A DNA stretch of 64,000 bases from Fomes fomentarius (lineage: Eukaryota; Basidiomycota; Agaricomycetes; Polyporales; Polyporaceae): assembly GCA_022606135.1 (NCBI GenBank), contig JABYQN010000020.1, positions 186,001-250,000 on the forward strand, in the 5' to 3' direction. Both the position numbers and the translations under genes were made by a program. The notes below the pieces were generated by a model, which worked only from the letters and a program-made list of their open reading frames with translations, searched no databases and was not told the origin of the DNA. This document shows positions 1 to 11,879 of this stretch, one piece after another. The first letter of the stretch is position 1. Each line of letters opens with the position of its first letter.

Positions 1-592
1 GTCTTTTGCCCCTTCGATTTTGCTTCTCCAGGTAAGTGCCCTTGGGACGAACGGCTTTACCGGACATGCATCATAGCTTAGTTGTTCGTTGACTTCATCT
101 GCTCGACGCGAAAAGTTGTATCCCCGTCTGCTCATCCAACACGCATCCACCCAGTCCTCGTGCATTGGTGGTGGCCATGATCAGGAGCGATCATACATCT
201 TCAAGTGAATCATTCCTGCACGATGTTCGTCTTCACAAACAGCTGGGACAATCGGGCACGAGGTGGGAGTTTGTTAGCCATACAAGTCTACTGTAACCAT
301 CCTCTCACAAAGTGACAAACCACGTTCAAGAGTTCAAGCCCGAAATTTCGGACTTAACAGTGAATTACTAAAGCGAACGATCTGGCATCCTCGATAGAAA
401 ATGCAAATCAGTCTCGACAAACCAAATTTTCTTGCTCGCTTGCCGCAAGCGTCGTACTCCATGTCTATTCGGTCCGTCTAGCGGGCCCAGGAGTGTATAT
501 AAGAAGGTTTGTTCTCGGCGTATCTAATTCGTCTCCTCCTAATCCCGTTGATCCTCCCCACCTAGTCTGACCACTGACAATTGGATCTTACC
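1..592. other. Intergenic, upstream of first SDR
   Basis: No coding potential is visible. The last 100 bases form the promoter of the SDR at 593. Confidence 0.5.
496..503 (+). promoter_or_regulatory. TATA box of SDR 1
   Basis: TATATAAG lies about 90 bp before the ATG at 593, a normal distance for a fungal core promoter with a short 5' UTR. The two sister genes are comparable; the one at 1709-2739 has TATAAA (minus strand) at 2830-2835. Confidence 0.55.
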
Positions 593-1629
593 ATGTCTCC
601 ACGTATCTGGTTTAGTGAGTGTGGTCCCCATCTCCCTCTCAACTCATTGTCACTGTCATCGCGCCGAGTCTAGTCACCGGTACTTCCACTGGCTTCGGAC
701 GACGCCTCGCAGAACTCGTCCTTAAGAAAGGAGAGATAGTCGTCGCGACCGCCCGCAAGTCGTCGGCTCTTGATGAGCTCGCAGCACAATACTCTTCCGA
801 CCGTCTCCTCGTACTGAAGCTCGACGTCAGCCAGCCCCAAGAGATCGTCGACGCGTTTGCCAAGGTCAAGGCGACTTTCGGTCGTCTTGACGTCGTCGTG
901 AACAATGCTGGGATCGCTGTGATGGGTGAGGTGGAAGCCGCAGAAGACGCAGCTGTGCGTGGGGTGTTTGAGACGAACTTCTGGGGCGCAGTGAACGTTA
1001 CGAGGGAGGCCGTGAAGTTCTTCCGCGAGGTTAATCCACCAGGGGTTGGTGGTCGACTATTGCAGATATCCTCTATCACTGGTCTTATTGGAGGACCTGG
1101 ACTTGCGTTCTACGCAGCTTCGAAGCATGGTATGCTCTTTGTCATGCACCTTAAATATACATGCTTACGAACTATGAACATGAAATATAGCGCTCGAAGG
1201 TCTCACAGAGTCACTTGCTGCTGAGCTTGACCCTGCCTGGAACATCAAGGTATGGAGTGATGCGACCCAATTTCACAATCAGGTATTCAACTGACGATGA
1301 AATTCTTCTTGCAGGTCAGCCTAGTCGAACCTGCGGGCTTCCACACCGAAGGTCAAGCCAAAACAACATGGGCACCGGCCCACCCAGCCTACGCGAGCCC
1401 GGATCTACCCACAACAAAGGCGCGGAATGGCTGGAGCACCTACGCGCCGCCAGGAGACGTCAACAAGGCGGTCGAAGTCATATTCAAGTTGTCGGAGGAG
1501 CAGGACCCACCTCTCCGTCTCTTCCTCGGCCAGTTGGCTATCGGTCATATCCGGAGGAAGCTCGCGGCGGTCGCGGCAGATGTAGACAAATACGAGTCGT
1601 GGTCGAAGCGGCTCGAGAAGGAACAGTGA
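593..1629 (+). CDS. Short-chain dehydrogenase/reductase, SDR 1 of trio A
   Basis: Exons 593-614, 674-1129, 1191-1249, 1315-1629 give 283 aa. It is a classical SDR, expected to be a cytosolic NAD(P)-dependent oxidoreductase; the substrate cannot be read from sequence. The nucleotide-binding motif TGTSTGFG is at residues 9-16 and is created only by splicing intron 1. NNAG is at 84-87, the catalytic Ser near 140, and YAASK at 154-158 supplies the catalytic Tyr and Lys. No signal peptide. The next two genes, on the opposite strand, share the four-exon plan, including an identical 59-nt exon 3, so they are local duplicates. The C-terminal part (VEPAGFHT) matches the DHRS-like fungal SDRs often annotated as NAD(P)-binding Rossmann-fold proteins. 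Confidence 0.93.
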
Positions 1630-1708
1630 TGTCAATCTAACCAACGGATGTACAAGTACAACGGATGTGTCGATACACGAATCTGACGGACTTGATATTT
1701 CGCTTCAT

Positions 1709-2739
1709 TCATTCTTCAAGTCCCTCCGACCACTGCTCATACTTGTCGATCTCCTCAGCCAAATTCTTGAGCTTCCTCCTCACCCCGTCCAGCGCATCTC
1801 TCCCCATCACCAAATGCAGCGGCGGGTCGGAAAGCGAAGCAGCTTTGTAGAACACTTCGGCGCTCTTCCTGGTACTCTTCCAGACCACAGCTGCGTCCCA
1901 AGGCCCTTGTCGTTGACGAGTGCACGGAAGATCGGGGTTGCTGTATGCAGGGTGTGGTGGAGGCCATTTGCCACCCACCTTAGTTTCTAATGCGCTGTGG
2001 ATATACCCCGGTTCGACAAGCGTAATCTGCAATGTGAATGATCACACGATGGGCAACTTGAGAGGTGGCGTGGTCCTGCTGACCTTGATATTCCATGCAG
2101 GATCTATCTCTGCAGCAAGCGTCTCCGAGATCGCTTCGAGCGCTGCCAGAGAGTAATCAGATGGAAAGGAAACGTCGCCGCTTGACCATTGGCGTACCGT
2201 GTTTCGAGGCAGCATAGAACCCCGTCCCAGGGTCACCCACGAGACCCAGATAAGACGAATTCTGCAGCACTCGCCCCCCAACGGCGGGTGGGTTCTCTTC
2301 ACGGAAGAACCTCATCGCCTCCTTTGTGACAGTGAGACTCCCCCAGAAATTCGTCTCCATCAACGCTCTGCCTGTCTCTTCCGCTGTGAGAGCCTCGACC
2401 TCTCCCAGAGCAGAGATGCCAGCGTTGTTCACTACGACGTCGATCCGACCGAAGGTCTTCTTAGACTCGGCGAACGCCGCTGCGACTTGCTGTGGTTGGG
2501 TGATATCGAGAGGTAAGACAAGGAGACGATCAGGTGCATAAATTTGAGTGAGGGGGGAGAGGGCGGACGGTTGACGGGCTGTAGCGATTACGACCTCCCC
2601 CCGTTCGAGGACCAGTTCTGTCAGTGCACGACCAATGCCGGTCGATGTGCCCGTGACTGAGGCCCAATATAATCAGCCCACCCTCAGCGAAGGAGATAGG
2701 CTTACTGAACCAAATCCTGTGCTTCGTGGTTTCTGTCAT
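1709..2739 (-). CDS. Short-chain dehydrogenase/reductase, SDR 2 of trio A
   Basis: Exons (minus) 2706-2739, 2198-2656, 2084-2142, 1709-2026 give 289 aa. The motif TGTSTGIG is completed across intron 1; NNAG and the active-site YAASK (Tyr159, Lys163) are present. It ends only 80 bp from the stop of SDR 1, so the two genes converge. The intron 3 donor is GTCAGC, weaker than its relatives'. The same family and reaction as SDR 1 are expected. The reading frame is complete. Confidence 0.92.
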
Positions 2740-3305
2740 GAGGGGGAGAGTTAACTTGGCCGATCGAGTCCGTTGAGGGGAGGGATGGAAGGGGAGTCGT
2801 AGTACAGCTGTATGACCCCAAGACGAAGCTTTATACTCCTGGGTGGCGCTCCTTGATTGGCATCAGACGCTATCCTCTGACAGTGCTAGTTAGTCACCTG
2901 TCCCTTATGCTTCGAGTATGACCTTCCGGTGAGTGTACGAAAGCGCTCTCGAATTATGGTAGCACCGACGCTTAAAGTCCGGGGTTGGAGTCAGAAGCAC
3001 TCAAGTTTGAACCAGGCCGTTTTGCGGTCCCAAGCTGGGTACATCCCCAATAGTTGACTCCGATGTGACTTGCTGCTCATACAATTGATTAGTATCTCAT
3101 CGCAAATCTAATAATAGCAACTGGAACTGTATCACGTCAGATGGCGGAGAAAGTTGTCTAGGTGAAAGCAGTAACGTTAGTACCATTATAGAATCGGAGT
3201 GTCTCCATGAAATAGAACACTTGGGGTTGGGGAAAGCTCTGGGATGATTGTGTGTAATTGACACGCTTCACGACAACAAGTACGTTGCAACTCAGCATTA
3301 CAAGG
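2740..3305. other. Intergenic between SDR 2 and SDR 3
   Basis: It holds the SDR 2 promoter (TATAAA on the minus strand at 2830-2835) and the 3' side of SDR 3. No further gene is seen. Confidence 0.5.
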
Positions 3306-4369
3306 TCACGCAGAACCCTCCTCGAGGCCCTCGGACCAAGCTTCGTAGTCTTGCACCTCCTTGAGAAACCCGTTTAACTTGTTCTCTATCAAATCGATCG
3401 CATCTTTCCCCACAACCAAGTGCAGCGGAGGTTTCGGTAGTGAAGCAACCCTGTAGAACAACTCAACGGACCTCCGGGGATTCTTCCAAGCAATGCCTGC
3501 ATATCCCGCCGCGCGCATGCGATTACACGGGAGGTCCGGGTTGGAGTACGCGGGATGCGGCTGGCACCACTTAGTTTTCTCCATGGCCGCGCTCGGGATC
3601 CATCCGGGCTCAATTAGCGTTATCTACAGAACACGACAGCGTTGAGAACATGCGTTGCACCCCACAAATAGCTCTTCAGAAGGCGATCTCACCTTGATAT
3701 TCCACGCAGGGTCAAGCTCAGCCGCCAGGCTCTCTGTGATGCCTTCCAGTGCTGGAATAAGCGTGTTTTCATGAACGTGCTGTTCCCGAGCATGTGCCCG
3801 TTGACATTTTCACACACTCACCAAACTTCGATGCGACATAGTACCCTGGACCCGGGCCGCCGACGACACCGAAGTACGAGGAGATCTGCAGCAATCGGCC
3901 TCCGACCCCAGGTGGGTTCGATTCGCGGAAGAACTTGATCGCCTCCTTGGTGACACGCAGCGTGCCCCAGAAGTTCGTCTCGATGACGGTCCGCCCGACT
4001 TCTTCGTCCTGGCTCTCAACCTCTCCGAGCGCAATGGACGTCCCGGCGTTGTTGACGACGACGTCGATGCGTCCAAAGGCTTGCTTTGACTGGACGAAGG
4101 CTGTGGAGACCTCTTCTGAATTGGTGATATCGAGTTTGAGGACGATAAGACGGTCAGGAGAGTACTTCTGTACCAGCTCGTCGAGAGTGCTCGGCCGACG
4201 GGCGGTCGCGATGACTATCTCCCCCTTATCGAGGAGGAACTCTGTGAAAGCACGCCCGAGACCTGTCGATGTCCCAGTGACTGCAAAGTTGTAGAAGTCA
4301 GCTAACAGCGCAGTTGCAGTCGAAGCTCCACTCACTGAACCATACTCTGGGTGTGCTACTATGAGACAT
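3306..4369 (-). CDS. Short-chain dehydrogenase/reductase, SDR 3 of trio A
   Basis: Exons (minus) 4336-4369, 3822-4280, 3693-3751, 3306-3623 give 289 aa, with exon sizes (34/459/59/318) identical to SDR 2. TGTSTGLG, NNAG and the active site YVASK (Tyr159, Lys163) are intact. It is head-to-tail with SDR 2, consistent with tandem duplication. The reading frame is complete and a functional NAD(P)-dependent oxidoreductase is likely; the substrate is unknown. Confidence 0.92.
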
Positions 4370-4833
4370 GGTGAGCCTTGAAGAGAAGACAAGATTGAAA
4401 GACGCACGCGATCTTTGAGCGTGTCTTGGCCGGACGCCCGTCAGCTTTGAGCGACGTGGAATTGCCGATATGTGGAGAGATGGTGAGAATATGACGAATA
4501 CCTAGCATGGGAATAAGAAGTCTGGCTCCCGAAGAGTGTGGCGCTTCAAGTTCGCCCCACTTAAACCCTCTAAGATCCGTAAGTCTACTTCTCCGTATAG
4601 TAGTTGGTCGTAGCAGGAACATTGGCAGTGGTGTTACTTATGTCAATGATCGTCTGCCTTCAGGTCCAATCTGTCAGGGTAAGATTCATCGCAGATCACG
4701 AGCAAAAGAGACGTGGACTCTGAGTAATCTCTTGCTTGACGTTATCTTGTGGAGGCTACTTCTAGCCCTGAAACTATCAGCTCAGACACCAGAGTTCTGT
4801 AAAACCCCAAGTCATATTTGCCTGGTGCAGATG
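4370..4833. other. Intergenic, upstream of SDR 3
   Basis: It contains the SDR 3 promoter region. The open frames are short and overlap each other; none looks coding. Confidence 0.45.
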
Positions 4834-5345
4834 CATCAGTAATTCACGATGTTTCTGAATGTCTGGCGCCTCTGACGGCGCGCGTCTGATAAGCGCGCAG
4901 AGCTTGTGCACGACTAACAATGTCCCTCACCATCCCCTGTCCTGCCATGCCACAAAAGCAGTATATAGTAGAGTAGCTGAGACCATGTATTGATTAATTG
5001 CAAAGCTTCATATTGCGCAGGTTCCCTGATTTCGAGTTACGGGACTCACAAGGAAGCCAGATGCATATTCAGCTTGTGGGAATTTTGTCGAGGCGTTCAC
5101 ACGGTATTCAGGCATTCTAGAACTTGGAAATAGTCGCGAGTACATGCATACATATGCCGGTAAGTTTTGAGGCCAGTGGGAGGGGAACAAGTCATAGAAA
5201 TAGCCATAGACCAAAATGTCTGAACTCGCCAAAATCGATGTCTGAACTCTGAGTATCTGGGACATCTGAAAATGATATCTGTGATGTCTGATGGCATCTG
5301 AAAAGTCTGTGTCAGACTTTGCAGACATCGTGAGAATTACTGATG
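4834..5345 (-). mobile_element. 512-bp inverted-repeat element, copy 1
   Basis: A 512-bp unit, nearly identical in inverse orientation to 41804-42315. The ends are imperfect inverted repeats of about 20 bp starting CATCAGTAATTC. TG flanks it on both sides (4832-4833 and 5346-5347), a possible 2-bp target duplication. A 106-codon frame (5008-5328, minus) is open in both copies but resembles no transposase I know. It is best described as a non-autonomous DNA transposon (MITE-like). Confidence 0.85.
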
Positions 5346-8250
5346 TGTCAGATGACAACTTGGCTTAACGCTGATTCCTGAATTCAAGTTCCCGGTCCTT
5401 CCAACGGGCGTGATCTGAGAAGTCTAACCTCAGCTGCCTCAGACAATCTATGCTTGAGCAGGTTTATAGTAGTTCATATCTGTCAAAAACTCTTTCTAGC
5501 GATAGTCGTGAATTAATATGAACATGCAAGATCATACCATGGCTTTCTCGGTGCCAGCAGTGGCACCACTGCCAGCCTGAGCAATTGTCAAGAAACTTTA
5601 GTGTTCCCCTAGACTATAGAGTAAATTCCTCATATTTGCCCGATGCTGAAGTAATGATGTTCTCACCTTTGACGGACATATGAAAGGACGGGACAGACAA
5701 TTGCAGGTTCAACTTCTGAACTTGAGGACTCGAACGTTGCATGGTGACCGTGACAATGTGACCATGTGTGACAGGGGCGCTTGGTGCCAGCCGCAGACTG
5801 TTTGAAGTTTTGTGAAAACGATGATGACACTCTTTTTACATCGCCCTTCATTGATGTTGCTTACGACTCGGTGCCACGAATTGATGTGAGTCGCTCCCAT
5901 GACGTTCCGAGGTTGGCAACGCCTTGTTTTGATTAATACAATCTTTTCAAGTGTACTATGGGTGTGGTACCGATCGATTGTACCTCATTTCGTGAAAGGT
6001 ATCACTGTATGCACTTTGCTATGCTCCCATCGCGCAGTAGGAGAGTTATAGCTTTTGGATGCCAACAGGCTCCAGACGGGTGTCCGCGAACGATAGGCCG
6101 TGAGTGATTCTTGCGGCGGCGGCCGTCAACGCCGTCTAGTCGGTTCTCATGCGTTACCGTCCGGACAGGCATACTCAGTAGAAGTCTGACACGCCTCAAA
6201 GGTCGTCGGCCGTCTGGTATGTCGGTTATAGGCGTAGATCCGAGCTGGCTAACACGGAATACAGTTCCGTCTCCGAAGGCAGTCTCATAAATGTCGAGGG
6301 ACGAAGCCGCAAGTTGCTTCCTTGACGTCTTAGGTCTTCTCTTCTCCCGACATTGTTAGCCAAGTCCTCCACGAAGAGGACGCCGAAGGCGGTATGTACG
6401 GAGCGCTGATTCCCTCGTGCGGGATAGTTGACATGCCCACATCCTCATCGGACGGAAGCTCACAGGAGGATGGGAAGGATCGAGGTCCGCCGCTCCACGT
6501 GCGCTATGCTTTTGCTTCTTCTCGGCGCCCTGTGCTTCTCGGAACTCCAGCTAACCATTCGTATGGTACAGTACTCCGAAACCTGTGAGCGTCATGCCGC
6601 TCACCCAGCCTAATACCCTTAATACAATGTCCCGACTATATGGATATGAGCCTATGCATGAGAATCGGATGTGAGCTCCGAATACCAGAGAAGACAGGTC
6701 GTCCCACCTCCTCCGGAATATCATGTTTCGACTCCCTCTAGTAGCCGGCCGCGATAAGGTGCATACCTTCTTATAAGTCTTGGCAGTTCAACATCCGTCA
6801 TCGTTGATAGAGACACGATCCGGAAGCATCGACTCAAGGTTACGGCGCTCCGGTACGGTCTGTCCATCTGCGATTTGTACCAATCCCGTCTGGCCTCTCA
6901 AGGATGGGTTTGTGGGCACAATCCTCGCTGTCTTTTTCGTCGGTCCCGAATATCTGAGGCTGATTCCTCGTTGCTCCCCTTCGGAAAAACTTCTAAACTG
7001 CGGAGCGCACCGGAGATATGCTTGTGGCACCCTCGGCACCTTTGGGAACTCGAACATCAACTTCTTCTCAGGCTCCCGGATGGCGGCCGACAGCATTCTA
7101 ACTGTAATATGTGAAGGGACGTCCAGCATTGGCCGGCCGTCTGACCGTCAAACTTCGAGATCACTGGAGAAGTTGCCGTCGGAGTCTAGATGCTACCGCC
7201 AGTAAGTGACGACACTTCCTGATATCTCACTCAACCCTGACTTGCCATGCCTCTAGTGTCGCTATGGCGGCGATGCGTAGTAATAGCACCCGATCAACGT
7301 TGCGTAGCACGACTTGAGACCGGGTTGACCGGGGGTACCGAGCAGTCCGAACGCACGCGAGAGCCACGAGGTTCACATGGCACTCACCGTGGTTCCCCAG
7401 AATAGACTATTGAGTCCGAACGCCGATGTATCTTACACTCCGCCGACGGGGAAGGGAACGAGAGTTCCAGTCCGACAGACGAGCGCACGTACTTTCGCAC
7501 CGCACCTGGCTAAACAATCGTGATGTAATTTGTACGGCCGGGGATCCTCCAGGACGAATTCCGGAATGGTTCCTGGAATCTGATAGGCCACACGCACTCT
7601 GCAAAATGAATAAAGACCGGAAGACCTCTTCGGGTACGCGTTTTCCTTGGTACATCTCACCCCGCACCCCCGCTAAAGCGCGGTGCCGTTATCTCCTGTT
7701 CTTCCGCCAATTACTCCGGATGGTGGCTTGGGCATTGCGCTACTAAGGGTTGCAGTGGCAAGGTATGGCTTCATTGTGGCCGGCCGGTGATCTACGCTTG
7801 TCAATGTATGAACTGATTTCTTTTCGGTGCCGCGTTAGTGAAAAGGCTATCGAGTAGGAGCATCTTGGACGTGCTTAGTGAGCGCGCCTCATTACCCGAC
7901 ACACATTGCATGTCTCAAGCGTGCCGCAGTCAAATCTCTGACTCCTCAACAATCAGCTACTCCTACTCGTATTGCCATACTACATCGTCTGGCTCGCTAG
8001 ACATCTCACGATCTTCACGAAAACCTCCACATCAGCTTACCTGGTCGCTGCGATCCAGAGCTTGCACATCCCAGTCACAACAGCAACTCTACCGTGCTTG
8101 CACGAAGAATAGTGTTTTCTTCCATCGATCTATCGATCTTCAGGCGCAGTCATCTAACGCAACTCGGGCCATCTGTGTCCTGAGGTAACCGGTCGCCATC
8201 TGCGAGTGTATGCTGGTGCTGAATATCTGATAGGTCTTACCTCCGGATCG
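5346..8250. other. 2.9-kb region without a confident gene
   Basis: Several short frames are open on both strands, for example 6788-7129 minus (113 codons), 6002-6199 minus (open upstream to about 6357) and 7426-7746 plus. None has a recognisable domain, a consistent intron plan or a copy elsewhere in the window. It may hold a decayed gene or an old transposon. The last 100 bases are the promoter of the F-box-like gene. Confidence 0.4.
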
Positions 8251-9445
8251 ATGGCATTACCCCCGGACGCATGCAGCCTAGTTGTGAAATATGTGGCAGA
8301 CTCCAAACTCACCCTCTTGTCCTTATGCACCGTCTCGAGGCAGTTTCAAAGTGCCGCCGAACGTGCACTATATAACACTCTGGATCTCAGAGGGCATGAC
8401 GACACCTTCGCGGTATGCGACGTTCTCTCGCGTACACCGCGCTTGGCTATACTTGTCATCGCGCTCTCCTTATATGGGCAGGACGAAGACCGTGACGACG
8501 AAGACTTCGACCCGCCTCCAGAGTATTGGGAGGTACTCCATCGAGCGCTCAGACGCACAACGCGCCTCCGATTCCTCAACCTCTACCTTGATAGCGGAGG
8601 GCAGGCGGCACAGGCATGGATTCTCGACGGCTGCACCTTCAAGCTTCGCACATTCCACTGCGACCTTGCGTGGGACCAGCATCTAGCGTCCTTCCTTTCG
8701 ACCCAGAACCGGCTCTGCGACCTCTTCCTCGCCGACTTTCGCGAACCAGAAGGACCGTCCGCCCCAGAAGAAGGCGTGACCCCCGATCCTCATCTCCCCG
8801 CTTTGAGCCCGGCGGCTTTGACCAAACTCTCCGTTCTGGATTCCGCATTCTCCGAAGCGGTCCTCGCGCTGGTCCCGAACCGGCCGGTCGTTCGAGTTAA
8901 GACGTGTTTCACCCACAGCAGGCTCGAGGAGAAGCGCGAGGAGCTGCGCGCTATCGTGGACGCACTACGGGGGTCCAAGAAACGATTGCGCGCTCTCGAC
9001 ATCGCGGACTCATCCTACACCCCCGACTTCTCGCTCGAGCTCCTCGCTACACTCACCGCCGACGCGTTCTTCTGCGGAGACCTCCGCTACCTAGGTACCC
9101 TCGTCTTACCCGTAGATGGACGCAAGGTAGGTCAGGCTTGCTAATGCTTCGCTATTTGTGGAATATCGCAGTGCTAATCGGGGCTGTCAGCGATTAGAGT
9201 TTTACGGCCTCCTGATGCGCCTGCCTCAGCTCCGTTGTCTCGAGGTCGACGTGTCCGACTGGGATCCGCCGCCGACTCACCCAGCTGCGCTGCGCGCAGT
9301 GACATATGAGTTGCGATTGTACTGTCCGTCCGTTGTGACGGTGGTCTACGTGTACGACTTCGAACGACACCTGGTGAGAGTGGTACACGGATTAGCCACA
9401 TATGACGAAGATGCCTTGACGGAGAACCTCTGGCGCGAAGTCTGA
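8251..9445 (+). CDS. F-box-like / leucine-rich-repeat protein
   Basis: Exons 8251-9126 and 9191-9445 give 376 aa. The N-terminus (MALPPDACSLVVKYV, then LLSLCTVSRQFQSAAERALY) has the spacing of a basidiomycete F-box-like motif. It is followed by leucine-rich segments typical of the large, variable F-box family of Agaricomycetes, which usually act as substrate adaptors of SCF ubiquitin ligases. No transmembrane or signal segment. I chose the ATG at 8251 over the upstream in-frame ATG at 8206 because the F-box motif begins directly after it. The client protein is unknown. Confidence 0.75.
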
Positions 9446-9700
9446 ATGTCCCTCAAGTACGTATGAGCCAGTGTTTCTGACGGATTACAGCCTCGTATTC
9501 AGAAACAACGCCTATTCATCTCCTACGCTCCACATTCGCTACTATCACTAATCAGCTCCCTAATCTTGTGTATCTTTAGCCCAGCCACTACTGTATCCTT
9601 CCGTACGCTATCCCCTCCTTGTGTACTTGCCTACAAGATGACTCTGCTTCTTGGTACATTGCTCCATACCCGTCCATTTCTTGTTATCCTTGTACCCGGG

Positions 9701-11879
9701 CTATATGGATGGAATCACGCAGTCCACAACTGCGCACCGTTTCTCCTCCAGTACGACTCTGACTGCCTCTCGGAGCACGGTTGACAAATCATCCGCCTTC
9801 TCCACCCGCCGCCCCCATGCGCCTCCAGCGGCGACGGCAACTTGCGCATAGTCGGGCATATCGGGGCCAAACCCAACTGTCAGCTGTGGCATAGATACGC
9901 CGCTTCCGAGACCTTCAGGATAGACCCCGAGCATGGAGTATTTCGGTGACTATGAAGGACTGTCAGGTGAGCACCTCGTCTAGCCGAGGTATATGTGAGA
10001 CTCACCGCCCAGCCGCCGTTGTTCAAGACCACAGTGAGGAAGGGCTGATGTCGGAGGAGTCAGCAACTCTATAAGTGAATATGCACGGTAGATTAGGAGC
10101 ACGCACTGTGTTGTACCTCCTAGCTAGCCAGTATGCACTCGCCGGGATGCCGAATAGGTATGTACCGTCTCCCACGACTGCCGCGATGAGGTCGTACTTC
10201 TTGTCGGCAACGATCCCTCCCAGATACGCGCCGACGCTCGCTCCGAGGGCATATCCAAGGCTTGAGCCACCTGACGCAATCATGCTTCCGGGCTGAACGG
10301 GTCGAAGATACGCCCAGGTGAGAGGGTAATTGCTGATTGACTCGTTTACCCACAGCACGTTCTCCCCATTGCTCGAAGTTTGCGCGGAAACGACATTGCG
10401 AAGGGTCCCGAGGACGAAGGGTACAGTTGGGGTTGATCCGTCTCCAGCAACCGACTTCACCTGTTCAGCCGCGTCCATGGAGTTCACCCACGCTGACCGG
10501 AGCTCTTGAAGCCGTGCCTGACGGGGCGGCAGCGTAGCCGCCGCAAGGTTACTCATCTCAGGGCCACTCACCGCCGCGATCAGCTGGGAGAGGGCGACCT
10601 CGGGGTCGGCTTTGCAGATCAAGTCGGCATCGACGTGCGACCAACCGAAGGTAGACTTGAGAGGGTCATTGTCGATGACGAAGACACGGGCATCATGCCG
10701 CGGTTTGTTACCCTTGGTGTCAATCCACGGAATATCGACATCAAGGAGAATGAGAAGATCCGCGTGGTCGAGCAGGTCGTTCTTGCCCCCGAATGACGAG
10801 CCGATGTAGTTGGGGTGGATCCAGGGTATGCAGACGGCGGACGGACACGAGGTGTACACGCCTATTGCGAGAAGGGTTGAAAGCTCGGAGAGCAACGGAA
10901 CCGTTCTAGAATTCCGTCCGGAGTTGGCGGCGATGATGAGCGGGAACTGTGCCTGGAGCAGAGCGTCTGTAATCGTAGCGAGAGCTTACCCCCCGGAATT
11001 AACTTCATCGGATAGGTGCAGGAAGTCGTTTGGTTCTTACCAGAAGCGGGTAAAGCAGCACTTTGGACTGTAGGCCACTTTGACACTTTGAGGTTCTCGC
11101 TCAGTATGGACGCGTCTATTTCTTCCTCCGTAGTCTCGCGACGAGCCCAAAGATACACCGGCCCCTTCGGCTCGCTAGTAGCGCTAATAGGCCGTAAGTC
11201 AATGCGAGGAATGTCGAACGGATCAAAGTATACGGACATCTGCAGTGCTCGCATCACCATTGGACCTGCGTTCAGTCCGGTCTGGATCTGCGCTGTGTAC
11301 CTCATATATTGGCGAACGATAGCAGGCTGATCTGGGACATCTGCGGTAGATTGTGAGGCAAGCGTGGGTGGGAGCAGTTCAGACGAACATGCCTTGCAGC
11401 CACATGGGCCATTCATTCTTTGTACCCTTGATGCGTGCGTTTGAAGACTGCGGAGATGCCCCCGCATAAATGATAACGGGAGTATGGCCACGGTCAACGT
11501 TGTGCACTGCGCCGGCCAAACCCTGGAGGCAAAGGATGGGAAGACGTTAGTTGCCGATGAATCCCGCGAACGTATGTCGTAACCAGGTCGCCGAGAACTA
11601 CCCGATGTCGAGGGGGTCGAGACTCACTTGTGTTCCAACATCAACGTGCACGATGACTGCAGCTGGCTTCCCGGTGACTTGAGCGTAACCTTGAGCTGCG
11701 CTGAGTGCGACCATCTCGTGTGGACATGTGATGATCTCCACGACGGTTTTCCCATTCTCAGCTCGTTCCCTCTCTAGCTCTTCCAAGAATGCGGGATGGT
11801 CGTTGCCCCAGTTCACGAAGGCATGGGTCACCCCGGCATCTGCCAGTGTCTTGAAGATGATCGATGCAGTCGTGTACAT
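9701..11879 (-). CDS. ThDP-dependent enzyme A (acetolactate synthase-like)
   Basis: Exons (minus) 11628-11879, 11393-11522, 11238-11340, 11041-11183, 10107-10984, 10006-10044, 9701-9949 give 597 aa. It has the three-domain plan of the acetolactate synthase/benzoylformate decarboxylase superfamily. The N-terminal Pyr domain carries the likely catalytic Glu55 in TCPHEM. A central domain follows, then the C-terminal PP domain with the ThDP/Mg motif GDG at 481-483 and NN at 510-511. There is no obvious mitochondrial presequence and it is shorter than fungal Ilv2, so it is probably not the housekeeping acetolactate synthase. Intron 2 begins with GC rather than GT, and intron 3 has a weak GTCCGT donor and is a multiple of three. 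A paralogue lies at 15480-17596. The carboligase or decarboxylase reaction cannot be decided from sequence. Confidence 0.9.

Noticed and set aside
639..1079. 146-codon minus-strand frame over SDR 1
   Set aside because: It is the antisense shadow of the SDR coding exon; no independent signal.
593..4369. Biosynthetic gene cluster around SDR trio A
   Set aside because: There is no polyketide synthase, peptide synthetase, terpene synthase, P450 or transporter nearby; a simple tandem SDR expansion fits better.
6788..7129. 113-codon minus-strand frame
   Set aside because: It reads like a protein but has no domain, no splice context and overlaps a longer plus-strand frame; too weak for a gene call.
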